A DNA stretch of 64,000 bases from Gracilibacillus massiliensis (GCF_001458115.1 NZ_CZRP01000013.1:434001-498000), one strand, 5' to 3'. Shown: positions 18,856-27,659, counted from the stretch's first letter. Numbers and translations are program-made. The notes: generated by a model from the sequence alone, not told the origin.

Positions 18856-19042
18856 ATGTTAGGTAAGCATAAAATCCCAATTGTGTAGTAGACGAAGTGA
18901 AGATTTTGGTACTAAATGTGAGGTTGTATAACATTTATCTATTTTTTTACAGAAAATAAGCTTCACATCTCCTTATCAATCCTTTAAAATAATAGTAGAA
19001 TAATGTCGAAAATCCAACTAACAAGAAAAAGAGGGAACTATC

Positions 19043-19402
19043 ATGAAAAATACCGTCATTATTGCGGATGATTCGCGCTTTATGAGACGTTGGCTAAAAC
19101 AAATCATTGAGAATAGTTCATACCAGGTTATTGCAGAAGCAACTACTGGTTTAGAAGCAGTAAAAATTTATCAGCACTATCACCCTGATATCATTATCTT
19201 AGATATTGTTATGCCTAAATCAAACGGATTAGATGCATTAAAAAAAATCAAAGAATTAGATCCACAAGCCAATGTCATCATATCATCTTCCCTCGCAACA
19301 CATAATAATGTAACTCGAGCTCTGCAATATGGCGCAAAAGATTTTGTTGTAAAACCAAACTTTAATAAACTGATAGAAATTATGAATAATTCTCTAAAAT
19401 AA
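19043..19402 (+). CDS. Stand-alone CheY-like response regulator
   Basis: A single receiver domain of 119 residues with the acidic pair ADDSRF, phospho-acceptor Asp 54 in IILDIVMP, Ser at the switch position (IISSSLA) and the conserved Lys in VVKPN. There is no output domain, so it probably signals by protein contact, as CheY does at the flagellar switch. No kinase or chemotaxis genes are adjacent. The bacillar CheY lies in the fla/che operon, so this is more likely an extra receiver. Confidence 0.88.
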   Translation: MKNTVIIADDSRFMRRWLKQIIENSSYQVIAEATTGLEAVKIYQHYHPDIIILDIVMPKSNGLDALKKIKELDPQANVIISSSLATHNNVTRALQYGAKDFVVKPNFNKLIEIMNNSLK

Positions 19403-19404
19403 AA

Positions 19405-19590
19405 AGAGTTTGCGACACAACATTCACTTACCTTCAAAAACGAAGAATGTAATATACATTGATACGCAATATAATCACACCGCGACATAACCTTGTGGTA
19501 ATTTTGCATGATGTAAGTGTGTAGTATCCGCTCCGGCTTGACCACTCCCCTTTCCATGGGGTTTTTCCTTCAGCTATGTCGGTTTGTTCC
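19405..19590. repeat. Truncated copy of the large intergenic repeat (copy B)
   Basis: The region holds one outer flank and half a unit: GTGTAGTATCCGCTCCGGC at 19520 and CTTTCCATGGGGTTTTTCC near 19550 match the other copies, then similarity stops after TTCAGCTATGT. The end sits just before a TCCAAACGAAT-type terminator. Confidence 0.65.
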
Positions 19591-19605
19591 TAATATGTAA
19601 AAAAA

Positions 19606-19640
19606 TCCAAACGAATCGAAGTTTATTCGTTTGGACTTTT
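19606..19640. terminator. Bidirectional terminator between convergent genes (TCCAAACG type)
   Basis: TCCAAACGAAT (19606-19616) and ATTCGTTTGGA (19625-19635) are perfect inverted arms with A/T tracts on both sides. It separates the CheY-like gene from the convergent hypothetical gene and belongs to a recurrent terminator sequence type in this window. Confidence 0.82.
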
Positions 19641-19682
19641 GTGATGAAACATTCCTTTTGTTCCAGTCGCTTCTTATTCATT

Positions 19683-20237
19683 TTAAAATAGATCGAAGAA
19701 TGTTTCTTGTCCTAAGTGTTGCACGAATTTATCTGCTAATGCTTTTAAATCAGTTGACTCATCTAAATAAAGCCATTGATCATCTTTTTCACCTGTATAT
19801 GATTTTCGTTCAACTTGGAACAACCTTGTTTTTTTATCTGCTAACGAAAAACACAATTGTGCTTCATATGTCTTGTATTTAGGATCAGATAATGCTTCCA
19901 CGATTAACGGATTCTCATCAAAAGGTACAGGATTTTCATACGTATACAGATAAATACTTTTCTGTCTGATATCTAATTTATAATCCCTGATTGGACTATT
20001 AGTTTCCATACTTTTCTTTAAAGTATTAACTTCTTCAACTGTAATTTTTCGCTTTGACTTTTTAGTTAAAAATACTCTACCATTAGGATGTTCATATATT
20101 TCGTAACCCTCAGGAATACTATTTAAAGATGTATCTGGGTCATCCTTCTTAAAATAATAACTAGGATTTCCTTTTTTCGTTTTCCGTACATGCAAAAAAT
20201 ATTCATCTCCACGAAAGTTCGTATATTGTACTGTCAT
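19683..20237 (-). CDS. Conserved hypothetical protein, 184 residues
   Basis: I do not recognise a named domain. The protein is soluble, charged, and has alternating beta-like segments: FRGDEYFLHVRKTKKGNPSY at the start, GYEIYEHPNGRVFLTKK near residue 43 and YEAQLCFSLADKKTRLFQVE near 130. There is no signal peptide or membrane segment. The N-terminal pattern resembles small proteins that bind nucleic acid or peptides, but no function should be assigned. It is monocistronic, read toward a bidirectional terminator. Confidence 0.7.
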   Translation of the reverse strand: MTVQYTNFRGDEYFLHVRKTKKGNPSYYFKKDDPDTSLNSIPEGYEIYEHPNGRVFLTKKSKRKITVEEVNTLKKSMETNSPIRDYKLDIRQKSIYLYTYENPVPFDENPLIVEALSDPKYKTYEAQLCFSLADKKTRLFQVERKSYTGEKDDQWLYLDESTDLKALADKFVQHLGQETFFDLF

Positions 20238-20400
20238 ATTTACACCACCTTTAGTTTCATAACCAATTCTTGCTCACAAGTCTTTTGCTTTCATTAGTAT
20301 AACAAAAATCTAGATAAAGTGAAACTTTGAAAGATACGAAATCTTGATATTTCCCAATGACGGAATTACAGTTTTTTAAACTATTTAAAACATCCACTAC

Positions 20401-20445
20401 AATGTGATATACATCACATTGTTTTGTTATCAGATTTGATATGCT
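20401..20445 (+). promoter_or_regulatory. Fnr/Crp-type operator and -10 box of scdA
   Basis: AATGTGAT (20401-20408) and ATCACATT (20413-20420) contain TGTGA-N6-TCACA, the site of Bacillus Fnr and related Crp-family proteins. The site centre (20410.5) is 29.5 bases before a TATGCT -10 box (20440-20445), so it would lie near -41.5, the class II activator position. The same spacing recurs before the radical SAM gene. Confidence 0.75.
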
Positions 20446-20472
20446 TTAAATAATTATAAAGGAGGAGTCAAA

Positions 20473-21174
20473 ATGAGAGAATTCCAACTGACGGATACAC
20501 CAGCAGATATTGTCAAAGTCTATCCTAAAGCAAGTGACTTTTTCAAAAATGCGAAAGTTGATTTTTGTTGTGGTGGTGATCAACCACTTCAAACGATTTT
20601 AGATAAAAAGAAAAAGCCAGTAGATGGTCAGCAATTAATTTCTTCTATTAACCAATCCTTTCAAAAATGGAAAGAAGCGGGTAATAAAGAAGTAAACTGG
20701 GATGAAGTTTCACCATCAGAAGTGGTTAATCATGTTATGCAACACCACCATCACTATCTAAATGAAGAATTAACACCACTAAGTCAATTTGTAACGAAGA
20801 TTTATCGTGTTCATGGAGCGAATCATCCACATTTGGAGGAGTTATATAAATTCTATCATCAATATAAAATGGAAATGGAAGGTCATATGATCGAAGAAGA
20901 ACGTGATTTATTCCCTCTATTCGAACAATATGAAAAAAATCCGACAGAAGCATTAAAAAATCAAATTCTAAACCTAAATGAAACGATGATTCAGGATCAT
21001 GAATTCGTGGGTGAGCTGATTCAAAAAATGAATGAAGTCACTAATAATTATACTTTACCTGAAGGTGCATGCAATTCGTATCGTATCACCTATGAAAGGT
21101 TAGCTGAATTAGAACATAACACCTACCAGCACATTCATTTAGAAAATAATGTTTTATTTAAATTTGTATCGTAA
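20473..21174 (+). CDS. scdA: Di-iron iron-sulfur cluster repair protein (ScdA/RIC/YtfE)
   Basis: The N-terminal ScdA_N domain (about 1-60) has the VDFCCGG motif. The C-terminal hemerythrin-like domain (about 75-230) carries histidines and acidic residues that bind a di-iron centre (HHHHYL, HGANHPHLEEL, GHMIEEERDLFP, DHEFVGEL, EHNTYQHIHLENN). The protein repairs Fe-S clusters damaged by nitric oxide or oxidants. The length of 233 residues is slightly above the usual 220-225. An Fnr/Crp-type site at the class II position suggests induction when oxygen falls, fitting its known link to nitrosative stress. GGAGGAG lies upstream of the ATG. Confidence 0.93.
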   Translation: MREFQLTDTPADIVKVYPKASDFFKNAKVDFCCGGDQPLQTILDKKKKPVDGQQLISSINQSFQKWKEAGNKEVNWDEVSPSEVVNHVMQHHHHYLNEELTPLSQFVTKIYRVHGANHPHLEELYKFYHQYKMEMEGHMIEEERDLFPLFEQYEKNPTEALKNQILNLNETMIQDHEFVGELIQKMNEVTNNYTLPEGACNSYRITYERLAELEHNTYQHIHLENNVLFKFVS

Positions 21175-21288
21175 GGAGCATCTTGCTCAGCACTCTTATT
21201 ATTTCAAATAAATACGCTAATTGAAGTGTAATAGAACTAAATATTGGGAATAGTTTAAAGAGAGTTATTAGCAAAGGAGTGCTTACAG

Positions 21289-21591
21289 ATGGAAATTAAA
21301 ATTTCTGATGAAGCGATAAAGTGGTTTAAAAATGAAGTGGAAGTAAGTGATGGGGATACAGTCAAATTCCAAGCTAAATACGGAGGATACAGTCCGATAC
21401 ATGAGGGTTTTTCATTAGCCTTCTCTTTAAACGAGCCACTTAAAGACACCATTACTTCTAAAGAAAAAGAAGGCATTACATTTTTTATAGATGGCACAGA
21501 TGCATGGTACTTTGAAGGTTACAACTTACTTGTTAATTATGATAAAAAAGCTGATGAAGTAGCTTATGATTATGAAGAAAGCACTAAGTAA
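21289..21591 (+). CDS. HesB/YneR-type iron-sulfur-biosynthesis-like protein lacking cysteines
   Basis: The 100-residue sequence follows the HesB-like fold pattern (ISDEAIKWFKNEV opening, FQAKYGGYSPIHEGFSLAF core, WYFEGYNLLVNYD end). It resembles the YneR subgroup of Firmicutes. True A-type Fe-S carriers have three conserved cysteines; this protein has none at all, so it cannot bind a cluster in the normal way. The start has AAAGGAG upstream. It follows scdA by 114 bases, possibly a functional association with Fe-S metabolism. A strong terminator stands behind it. Confidence 0.8.
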   Translation: MEIKISDEAIKWFKNEVEVSDGDTVKFQAKYGGYSPIHEGFSLAFSLNEPLKDTITSKEKEGITFFIDGTDAWYFEGYNLLVNYDKKADEVAYDYEESTK

Positions 21592-21625
21592 AGAGGCTGG
21601 GACAAAAGAATTGTAAAATTAAAAA

Positions 21626-21672
21626 AATCCAAACGATTCGAAATCTATTCACCACCGAATCGTTTGGATTTT
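21626..21672 (+). terminator. Terminator after the HesB-like gene (TCCAAACG type)
   Basis: The 15-base arms 21626-21640 and 21656-21670 are perfect inverted repeats (core TCCAAACGATTCG) with flanking A and T runs. It lies just before repeat copy C. Confidence 0.88.
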
Positions 21673-21690
21673 ATGCGTATTAGAAAGGTA

Positions 21691-21932
21691 ATACGACATA
21701 ACTGAGATAACCATTTTGAAATAATATATGTGCATAGAAATCGCTGCGGCTTGCCCACTTCCCTTTCCGTGGGGTTTTCCCTTCAGCTAACTTTTCCAAG
21801 CACAAACCGCATGGAAAAGTTAGCTGAGGAGAAAAAACCGCGGAAAGTGAAGCGGACAAGCCGGAGTGATTGCAAAGCACATATAATATCTCATAATTAC
21901 CACTACAATATTGTCGCATAAACCTTTTTTTA
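21691..21932. repeat. Single-unit palindromic copy of the intergenic repeat (copy C)
   Basis: One palindromic unit occurs here: GCGGCTTGCCCACTTCC (from 21746) to GAAGCGGACAAGCCGG (to 21874), a near-perfect inverted repeat with the inner arms AACTTTTCC and GGAAAAGTT. The central portion of the two-unit copies is absent. With the terminator at 21626 it accounts for most of the gene-free 21592-22125 stretch; the remainder up to the flavin reductase gene shows nothing further. Confidence 0.8.
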
Positions 21933-22125
21933 CGTAACAATCCATATTGATTTGTTCGTGTTTTAAGTTATGAACAATATTTATGTCCCAACGTCTTTTT
22001 TATATAATCAAGTCGCGAGTCAGAATAGATAATAAATATCCATTCATATGTTAAAATAGATACGAGTTAAAACTAAACTGAGTATGTCTTCACGACATAG
22101 GATCATATACAGGAGGTATGCTAAT

Positions 22126-22590
22126 ATGAGTAAGCAAGATTTCCGAAAAGCGATGAGCAAATTCGCAACTGGAATAACAGTAGTTACAACAGAATTTGAT
22201 AACGAGGTGCAAGGCATGACTGTAAATGCCTTTATGTCTGTTTCATTAGATCCTCAGTTAATTACAATATCACTTGATCATAAAACAAATTTTTATCAAA
22301 ACGCGGATAAAATTAAACGTTTTGGTATCAGTATTTTACGTGAAGAACAAAAAGAAGTATCGATGATTTTTGCAAAACAGATCGATAAAAAATATGATGA
22401 TTTTGTATCTTTAGATGGAATCCCGGTAATCAATAATTCCTTAACCACTTTAGCATGCAGTGTTGTCAATACGGTAGAAGCAGGAGATCATATGCTGCTT
22501 ATCGCAGAAGTTGATAAAATTAAACTTGACGAAGGAAATCCAATTATTTATTACAATAGTGGATATCAAAAAATTTCTGAAGAACAATAG
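22126..22590 (+). CDS. Flavin reductase-like (DIM6/NTAB, HpaC-type) protein
   Basis: The protein has the split-barrel flavin reductase pattern: FRKAMSKFATGITVVTTE at the start, GMTVNAFMSVSLDPQLITIS (flavin-binding loop) and the final strand region ending YYNSGYQKI. Such proteins supply reduced flavin to two-component monooxygenases, or bind FMN. A longer in-frame start at 22084 exists, but AGGAGGT lies before the ATG at 22126. No monooxygenase is next to it, so the partner is unknown. It is the first of three close genes (membrane protein, Nudix hydrolase). Confidence 0.88.
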   Translation: MSKQDFRKAMSKFATGITVVTTEFDNEVQGMTVNAFMSVSLDPQLITISLDHKTNFYQNADKIKRFGISILREEQKEVSMIFAKQIDKKYDDFVSLDGIPVINNSLTTLACSVVNTVEAGDHMLLIAEVDKIKLDEGNPIIYYNSGYQKISEEQ

Positions 22591-22607
22591 CTTCATGGAG
22601 GAAGAAA

Positions 22608-23087
22608 ATGGCGATTCTATCTATCCTGAGTAAAAGTGCAAGTTTACCAAAAAAAGAGGCCATGTTTTGGCTTAATCGAATTAGTATGCGCGATACACTT
22701 GTTTATCTTTTTCTCTTATTTTTTATCAGTTTTTTACCAAATGTCTTACTTATAATTTCGCAATTTGAATCAACAGAGTCTCAAATTCCATTTAGTCAAT
22801 ACTTACTTCAAGTCATTGTGTTTTATCCTTTCTTTATGATGTTCTTGATTGTCACTAGCATTTCTATCCTTGCACTGGGCTCTTGGTTCTTAAAATGGGT
22901 ATGTCAACGTAAACTTGCATACCAACAATTATGGAAGATGACTTCTTATGCATTATTATGGCCATTACTGATTTATCATCTACTTTTTTTTACCAAAATT
23001 CCCATAACTTTGAGTTTTATAATTGGTTTAACATTGCTATACATCATCTTATTTAAAATGATTATTAGTTATCCAAAAAGGAAATGA
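22608..23087 (+). CDS. Small integral membrane protein of unknown function
   Basis: The 159-residue protein is strongly hydrophobic with about four membrane helices (about 28-50, 65-95, 115-130, 132-152) and basic loops. I find no diagnostic motif; a loose resemblance to Yip1/DUF1189-type membrane proteins is only a guess. GGAGGAAG is six bases before the ATG. Its stop overlaps the ATG of the Nudix gene (ATGA), so the two are translationally coupled. Confidence 0.75.
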   Translation: MAILSILSKSASLPKKEAMFWLNRISMRDTLVYLFLLFFISFLPNVLLIISQFESTESQIPFSQYLLQVIVFYPFFMMFLIVTSISILALGSWFLKWVCQRKLAYQQLWKMTSYALLWPLLIYHLLFFTKIPITLSFIIGLTLLYIILFKMIISYPKRK

Positions 23088-23638
23088 GGGATCTTGATTT
23101 GAGCGGAAATAATTGGAGAATTAGCAATAGTTCTATTACCCAAGTTGATCGATTTAAAATAACGATTGACGAGGTATTACTTGCCAATAAAGAGACACAA
23201 AATTTTTCTTATATTGAATTTACAGAAGGGGTTTGCATATTAGCGATCACCGAAGAACAAAAAATTATCACATTAAAACAGTATCGTCATCCATTACAAT
23301 CTACAGAGATAGAGTTTCCCGCTGGCATGATTGATGAAAATGAAGAACCTATTGTTGCTGCCGAGCGTGAATTACTGGAGGAAACAGGTTATCACACTGA
23401 GCATTGGCAATCCCTTGATTATTTTTATCCTTCACCCGGATCAACGACAGAAAAAATCCATTTATTCTTAGCTGAAAATGTTAAAAAGGTATCCCATCAA
23501 CAATTAGATGAATTAGAAAATATTGAAGTAGAAGAAGTAGAAATAAAGGACTTCTGTCGTTTAGTAGAAAAGGGGAATTTTAGACATGGTGCAGGGTTAG
23601 CGTGTTGGGCCAGGTACCTTAGTAAAACAAATAATTAA
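23084..23638 (+). CDS. Nudix hydrolase, ADP-ribose pyrophosphatase-like
   Basis: The Nudix box is complete: GMIDENEEPIVAAERELLEE runs from the glycine to the REL-x-EE catalytic helix, followed by TGY. It is preceded by FPA, as in NudF-type ADP-ribose pyrophosphatases that use Mg2+ to cleave ADP-ribose or related NDP-sugars. The ATG at 23084 overlaps the upstream stop but its AAGGA site is only one base away. A TTG at 23099 with GAGGG eight bases upstream is an equally plausible start. A terminator follows. Confidence 0.88.
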   Translation: MRDLDLSGNNWRISNSSITQVDRFKITIDEVLLANKETQNFSYIEFTEGVCILAITEEQKIITLKQYRHPLQSTEIEFPAGMIDENEEPIVAAERELLEETGYHTEHWQSLDYFYPSPGSTTEKIHLFLAENVKKVSHQQLDELENIEVEEVEIKDFCRLVEKGNFRHGAGLACWARYLSKTNN

Positions 23639-23640
23639 AA

Positions 23641-23670
23641 ACCTGTTTCGTCTATTGAAACAGGTTTTTT
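23641..23670 (+). terminator. Terminator between the Nudix and LCP genes
   Basis: ACCTGTTTC (23641-23649) pairs with GAAACAGGT (23657-23665) and a T run follows. Convergent genes end on both sides, so it may work in both directions. Confidence 0.85.
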
Positions 23671-23689
23671 GCTTATAGCTCTCAATAAA

Positions 23690-24607
23690 TTAATTTACGA
23701 TCATTTCTCTCACTTTTGTTATTTCTTCATTCGGTACAATATAATAATAGATACCATCAATAGTCGTACCAGATCCTTGCATTTGATAACTATTCATGTT
23801 TCTTCTAGTATTTGAATAACCACTCAATAATGATTTCATATTATTAAAATCTAAACTCGTAGACATGTTATTTCCCATTATATCTATCATCTCATCTACT
23901 TTTGTTACATTCGCTACGTTGGCGCCTTGATCAATAATTGCTTGAATAACTTTTCGTTGACGATCCGTTCTCCCAAAGTCACCAGCAGGGTCTTGCTTAC
24001 GCATCCTTACATATGCAAGAGTTTTATCTCCATCCATTTGTACAGGACCTTTGGTAAATTCATACTTACCGTCATTCCATTCAATTTCGTTTTGGACAGT
24101 GATCGCGCCAACTTCATCGACTAACTCCTTTAAACCTTCCATGTTAATTCTAACAAAATAATCAATCTCTATATCTAAGAAATTTTGTACCGTTTGTACA
24201 GACATATCAGCTCCACCAAACGCATATGCATGATTTATTTTATCTTCAAAACCTTTACCAGCAATTAATGTACGAGTATCCCGTGGTATACTTATTAACT
24301 GCATTTCTTCTTTTTCTGGTTTCAAAGTCAAAACCATTAGGGCATCAGAACGTCCTGAATCGTTACCACGTTGATCCACGCCTAAAAGTAATATATTCAG
24401 TGGTTCTGCATCCTCAGTTTTCTTTGTAACTTTTTCGGTGTCTATTGATTCTATTGGATCGTGCATTCTTGTATTAAATGTATCTTCTACATTGTTAATA
24501 ATGGACCAAGCATATCCACCAATTGCTAATATGATAACAAATAATATGATAAAAGGTGTCAATATCCACCATTTTTTTGACTTTTTACGTTTTGTTCTTG
24601 TTTCCAC
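23690..24607 (-). CDS. LytR-CpsA-Psr (LCP) family cell-wall polymer ligase
   Basis: The protein has a basic N-terminus, one membrane helix (about 14-36), and an LCP domain (about 70-250). LCP motifs are intact: LLLGVDQRGNDSGRSDALMV, LISIPRDTR (with the arginines that hold the polyprenyl phosphate), INHAYAFGG and YVRMRKQDPAGDFGRTDRQR. LCP enzymes (TagTUV in B. subtilis) transfer teichoic acids or capsule to peptidoglycan outside the membrane. The start is GTG at 24607, with AGGATG some distance upstream, so it is less secure. Monocistronic. Confidence 0.9.
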   Translation of the reverse strand: METRTKRKKSKKWWILTPFIILFVIILAIGGYAWSIINNVEDTFNTRMHDPIESIDTEKVTKKTEDAEPLNILLLGVDQRGNDSGRSDALMVLTLKPEKEEMQLISIPRDTRTLIAGKGFEDKINHAYAFGGADMSVQTVQNFLDIEIDYFVRINMEGLKELVDEVGAITVQNEIEWNDGKYEFTKGPVQMDGDKTLAYVRMRKQDPAGDFGRTDRQRKVIQAIIDQGANVANVTKVDEMIDIMGNNMSTSLDFNNMKSLLSGYSNTRRNMNSYQMQGSGTTIDGIYYYIVPNEEITKVREMIVN

Positions 24608-24810
24608 TTTTTAATCAACATCCTATCTTTATATACTTAACAATACCTATTTATTATAGCACAATGTTACTACAATAAGTAAACTATTATTTGAATAATT
24701 TAACAATAAAATCATATATTTGTAGTTCACTACTACCTACTTAACCACTCATAGTTAGTGTGAAATGAAATAGATTAATCACAGAAAAAAGTTCCAAAAC
24801 ACCACCCCAG

Positions 24811-25361
24811 CTATTGCACAGAATAAGGAATGCTGCGCAATAAATGATGTGGAAATTTTGACATGATGTGTCTGCTTAGCAATCGCTGCGGCTTGTCCGC
24901 TTCCCTTTCCACGGGTTTTTCTCCTCAGCTAACTTTGGTAAACAAAAACCGCTTACCAAAGTGGATCTTCGGATAAAAACATCCCGCAGGAGTAGAAGCG
25001 GACGCCTACGCTATTTTGATATTTTACAACGCTAACATGAGGTAGCATTATGCTATTTCTCTCATGTAAAAAATTCAATGATGGATTAACAGCTCAAGAT
25101 GTTAGCTGTCACAATATTTGTAGAGCAAATATATTAGCGCAGGCCGCCCACTTTCACTCCTGTGGGAACGTTTTACCTGAAGATCCACTTTTTTTAGCGT
25201 TCTTTGCTTAAAAAAGTTAGCTGAAGGGAAAACCCCACGGAAAGGGAAGTGGGCAGCCGGAGCGGATGTTTAACGGACAATACATTTCAAAATTACCATT
25301 TTGGCTAATACATACACATCATTTATTGCGCAGTATCTTCCTCCTACGCTGCATTTTGTGG
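24811..25361. repeat. Large inverted-repeat intergenic element (copy D)
   Basis: This fills most of the gene-free 24608-25432 stretch. The ends are inverted: TGCGCAATAAATGATGT at 24834 and its reverse complement from about 25317 to 25333. The inside holds two inverted unit copies: CGCTGCGGCTTGTCCGCTT through CGGACGCCTACGC, and GCGCAGGCCGCCCACTTTC through GGGCAGCCGGAGCGG. Both contain TTAGCTGA and GTGGATCTTC motifs. Very similar to copies E and F. No transposase or coding sequence inside. Confidence 0.88.
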
Positions 25362-25385
25362 GATGTTTTGTCTGTTTTTAGTTAC

Positions 25386-25428
25386 AAAAAAAGAAGTATT
25401 CCTACTTATCTGGAATACTTCTTTTTTA
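25386..25428 (-). terminator. Terminator after the Gfo/Idh-ThuA operon
   Basis: AAGAAGTATTCC (25391-25402) and GGAATACTTCTT (25412-25423) are perfect 12-base arms with A and T runs on either side. It follows the last gene of the sugar-oxidation operon. Confidence 0.88.
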
Positions 25429-25432
25429 GCTA

Positions 25433-26593
25433 TTAATCTAGTTCTATCCAGCGTCTTTCTTTAGCTGATTTTTCTACTGCTTCAAGCACTTTCTGATTTC
25501 GAACACCATCAACGAAATTTGGGCTTGGTTGATAGTTACCGTGAATACCACGGAAAAATTCATCAATTAGATGAATAAACGTATGTTCATATCCAATAAT
25601 ATGACCTGGTGGCCAATATGCACCTGCATATGGATGAATTTCTTCTGTACAGTTAATTAGACGAAATCCTTGCAAACCTTCCTCATCACTTGGAAAATAA
25701 ACTTCAAGATTATTCATATTTTCCATGTCCCAGCGAATCGAACCTTTCTCACCATTAATCTCAAATTTATTTTTATTACGATTACCACCCGCAAAACGCG
25801 TCGCTTCAAAGGTACCAAGTGCTCCATTTTTAAATCTAGCCATAAAGGTAACAGCATCATCTACCGTTACTTCTCCCATCTTACTTGAATCACCTTTCGC
25901 ACTTAAACCTCCAGTCATTTCCCCGATTGGTCGCTCTTTTATAAAAGTTTCCATCGTTGCTGTCAGTTCACTAAATTCACCAACTAAAAAACGTGCCAAA
26001 TCAAGACTATGTGCACCAATGTCACCAAGAGCACCTGAACCGGAAACTTCTTTTTTCAATCGCCAAACTAGTGGGAAATTTGGATCCATGATAAAGTCTT
26101 GTAGATAGTTAGCTCGCCAATGATAAATTCGTCCAATCCGACCATCATCTATTAATTTTTTTGCAAATTGAACAGCTGGGGCAAAACGATAGTTATGACA
26201 GATCATATGCTTTACGCCATTTTTCTCAACAGCTTCGAGCATTCGTTCTGCTTCTTCTACTGTCAAAGCTAATGGCTTTTCCGTAATAATATGTTTGCCG
26301 GCTTCAGCAGCTGCAATCGCTATTTCCGCATGTGTGTGATTTGGCGTGACAATGTCGATGACGTCTATATCATCTCGTTCAATCACTTTTCGCCAATCTG
26401 TTTCATAGCTTTGCCATCCCATCTTTTCTTGAGCTTCTTTAACTGCTTCTAGATTCCGACCTGAGATTACTGCCATCTCTATCTCTAAAGGATTATCAAA
26501 ATAAAAGGCTAAATCACGATAAGCATGACTATGCGCTTTTCCCATAAACTGATATCCAATCATCCCGACTCTAACTTTTGGTTTTACGCCCAC
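25433..26593 (-). CDS. Gfo/Idh/MocA-family NAD(P)-dependent oxidoreductase (operon gene 4)
   Basis: The Rossmann start VRVGMIGYQFMGKAHSHAYR is followed by EKPLAL at about residue 100, the conserved Glu-Lys-Pro of the family, and the catalytic-region GALGDIGAHSLDLARFL near 190. The C-terminal beta sheet domain is intact; length 386 is typical. Family members oxidise or reduce sugar and inositol hydroxyls with NAD(P). The start is GTG at 26593, inside the 3' end of the TIM-barrel gene (10-base overlap), so translation is coupled. Probable partner of the second dehydrogenase in one pathway. Confidence 0.9.
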   Translation of the reverse strand: MGVKPKVRVGMIGYQFMGKAHSHAYRDLAFYFDNPLEIEMAVISGRNLEAVKEAQEKMGWQSYETDWRKVIERDDIDVIDIVTPNHTHAEIAIAAAEAGKHIITEKPLALTVEEAERMLEAVEKNGVKHMICHNYRFAPAVQFAKKLIDDGRIGRIYHWRANYLQDFIMDPNFPLVWRLKKEVSGSGALGDIGAHSLDLARFLVGEFSELTATMETFIKERPIGEMTGGLSAKGDSSKMGEVTVDDAVTFMARFKNGALGTFEATRFAGGNRNKNKFEINGEKGSIRWDMENMNNLEVYFPSDEEGLQGFRLINCTEEIHPYAGAYWPPGHIIGYEHTFIHLIDEFFRGIHGNYQPSPNFVDGVRNQKVLEAVEKSAKERRWIELD

Positions 26594-27552
26594 CAGATAT
26601 CACCCACTTTTTCTTCGATTAATACATTTTTGAGAAGGTCAACTGCTTTTTCTAAACCTTCCTCAACAGACATTAAACTATCTTCGTGTTCAATACTTAC
26701 TGTTCCTTGATATCCAATTAGTTGCAGGGCACTAATAATTCGTCGCCATTCTTCTTCACCATGGCCATAGCCTATCGTGCGGAAAATCCAGGAGCGATGT
26801 AATTCGTCTTGATAAGGTTTGGTATCTAATACACCATTAGCAGCTGTATTCTGTGGATCAATCGCCGTGTCTTTGGCATGAAAATGGAAAAGTGCATTAT
26901 GCTCTCCTAACTCCTTAATGCTAACGACTGGATCCATTTGTTGCCAATATAAATGACTTGGGTCAAAATTAACGCCAATTTGTTCCCCACATGCCGCGCG
27001 TAACTTTAGCGCTGTTTCATTATTATAAACCACAAAACCTGGATGTGGTTCAATCGCTACACGAACCCCATGCTGCTCTAAAAATGTATTTTGACTTTGC
27101 CAATATGGAATAACTTTTTCCTTCCATTGCCATTCCAATACTTCTGGGTGATCATCTGGCCATGCTGCAGTTACCCATACAGGATATCGTGAGTAATCGG
27201 ATTCACCTGGACAGCCTGAAAAAGTAACAACTGTATCTACTCCGATTTTTTCCGCTAATAAAACCGTCTGTTCGAATTGTTCATGGTGTTTTTTTGCGAT
27301 TTCCTGATTTGGATGCAATGGATTGCCGTGGCAACTAAGTGCACTTATTTCGATATTCCTTTTGGTAAATGCCTCTTTAAACTGTTGTAGTTTTGATTCA
27401 TCTGCCAACAATTGAGACGGATCACAATGTGTATTCCCTGGATATCCTCCAGTTCCTATTTCGACCGCATCCAGCCCCGCTTCTTGCACATTATCTAACG
27501 CTTCCTCCAATGACTTATCACCAAACAATACAGCAAAAACACCTAATTTCAT
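26584..27552 (-). CDS. Sugar phosphate isomerase/epimerase-type TIM-barrel protein
   Basis: The 322-residue protein belongs to the AP-endonuclease-2/xylose-isomerase-like TIM barrel superfamily (IolE type). Metal-site pattern residues are seen in AVEIGTGGYPGNTHC, EPHPGFVVYN, NFDPSHLYWQQMDP, HFHAKD and SIEHED. Members isomerise or epimerise sugars or cleave 3-keto-glycosides after oxidation. GAGGTG precedes the ATG. It sits between two Gfo/Idh dehydrogenases in a four-gene operon with ThuA; this gene set suggests an oxidise-rearrange-cleave route for a sugar or glycoside. The substrate is not deducible. Confidence 0.88.
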   Translation of the reverse strand: MKLGVFAVLFGDKSLEEALDNVQEAGLDAVEIGTGGYPGNTHCDPSQLLADESKLQQFKEAFTKRNIEISALSCHGNPLHPNQEIAKKHHEQFEQTVLLAEKIGVDTVVTFSGCPGESDYSRYPVWVTAAWPDDHPEVLEWQWKEKVIPYWQSQNTFLEQHGVRVAIEPHPGFVVYNNETALKLRAACGEQIGVNFDPSHLYWQQMDPVVSIKELGEHNALFHFHAKDTAIDPQNTAANGVLDTKPYQDELHRSWIFRTIGYGHGEEEWRRIISALQLIGYQGTVSIEHEDSLMSVEEGLEKAVDLLKNVLIEEKVGDIWWA

Positions 27553-27590
27553 GACGAATCACCTCATCCTTTTATATTGTAATATTTTGA

Positions 27591-27614
27591 TTAGTGCGAA
27601 TTTAATCGCACTAA
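27591..27614 (-). terminator. Intra-operon hairpin between dehydrogenase and isomerase genes
   Basis: TTAGTGCGA (27591-27599) and TCGCACTAA (27606-27614) are perfect nine-base arms around a six-base loop. No T run follows on the minus strand, so it more likely stabilises or partly attenuates the operon mRNA than ends it. Confidence 0.5.
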
Positions 27615-27659
27615 TACTTGAAAGGGGTTAACCTTTATTCCCACTCTTACAACTATTTA

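Noticed and set aside
21680-21940. Open frames in both directions across repeat copy C
   Set aside because: They arise from the palindrome, lack ribosome sites, and are not related to any recognisable protein.
24811-25361. Insertion sequence or transposon at the large inverted-repeat element
   Set aside because: The interior has no transposase or other coding frame and no clear target-site duplication. I call it a repeat element, not an IS.
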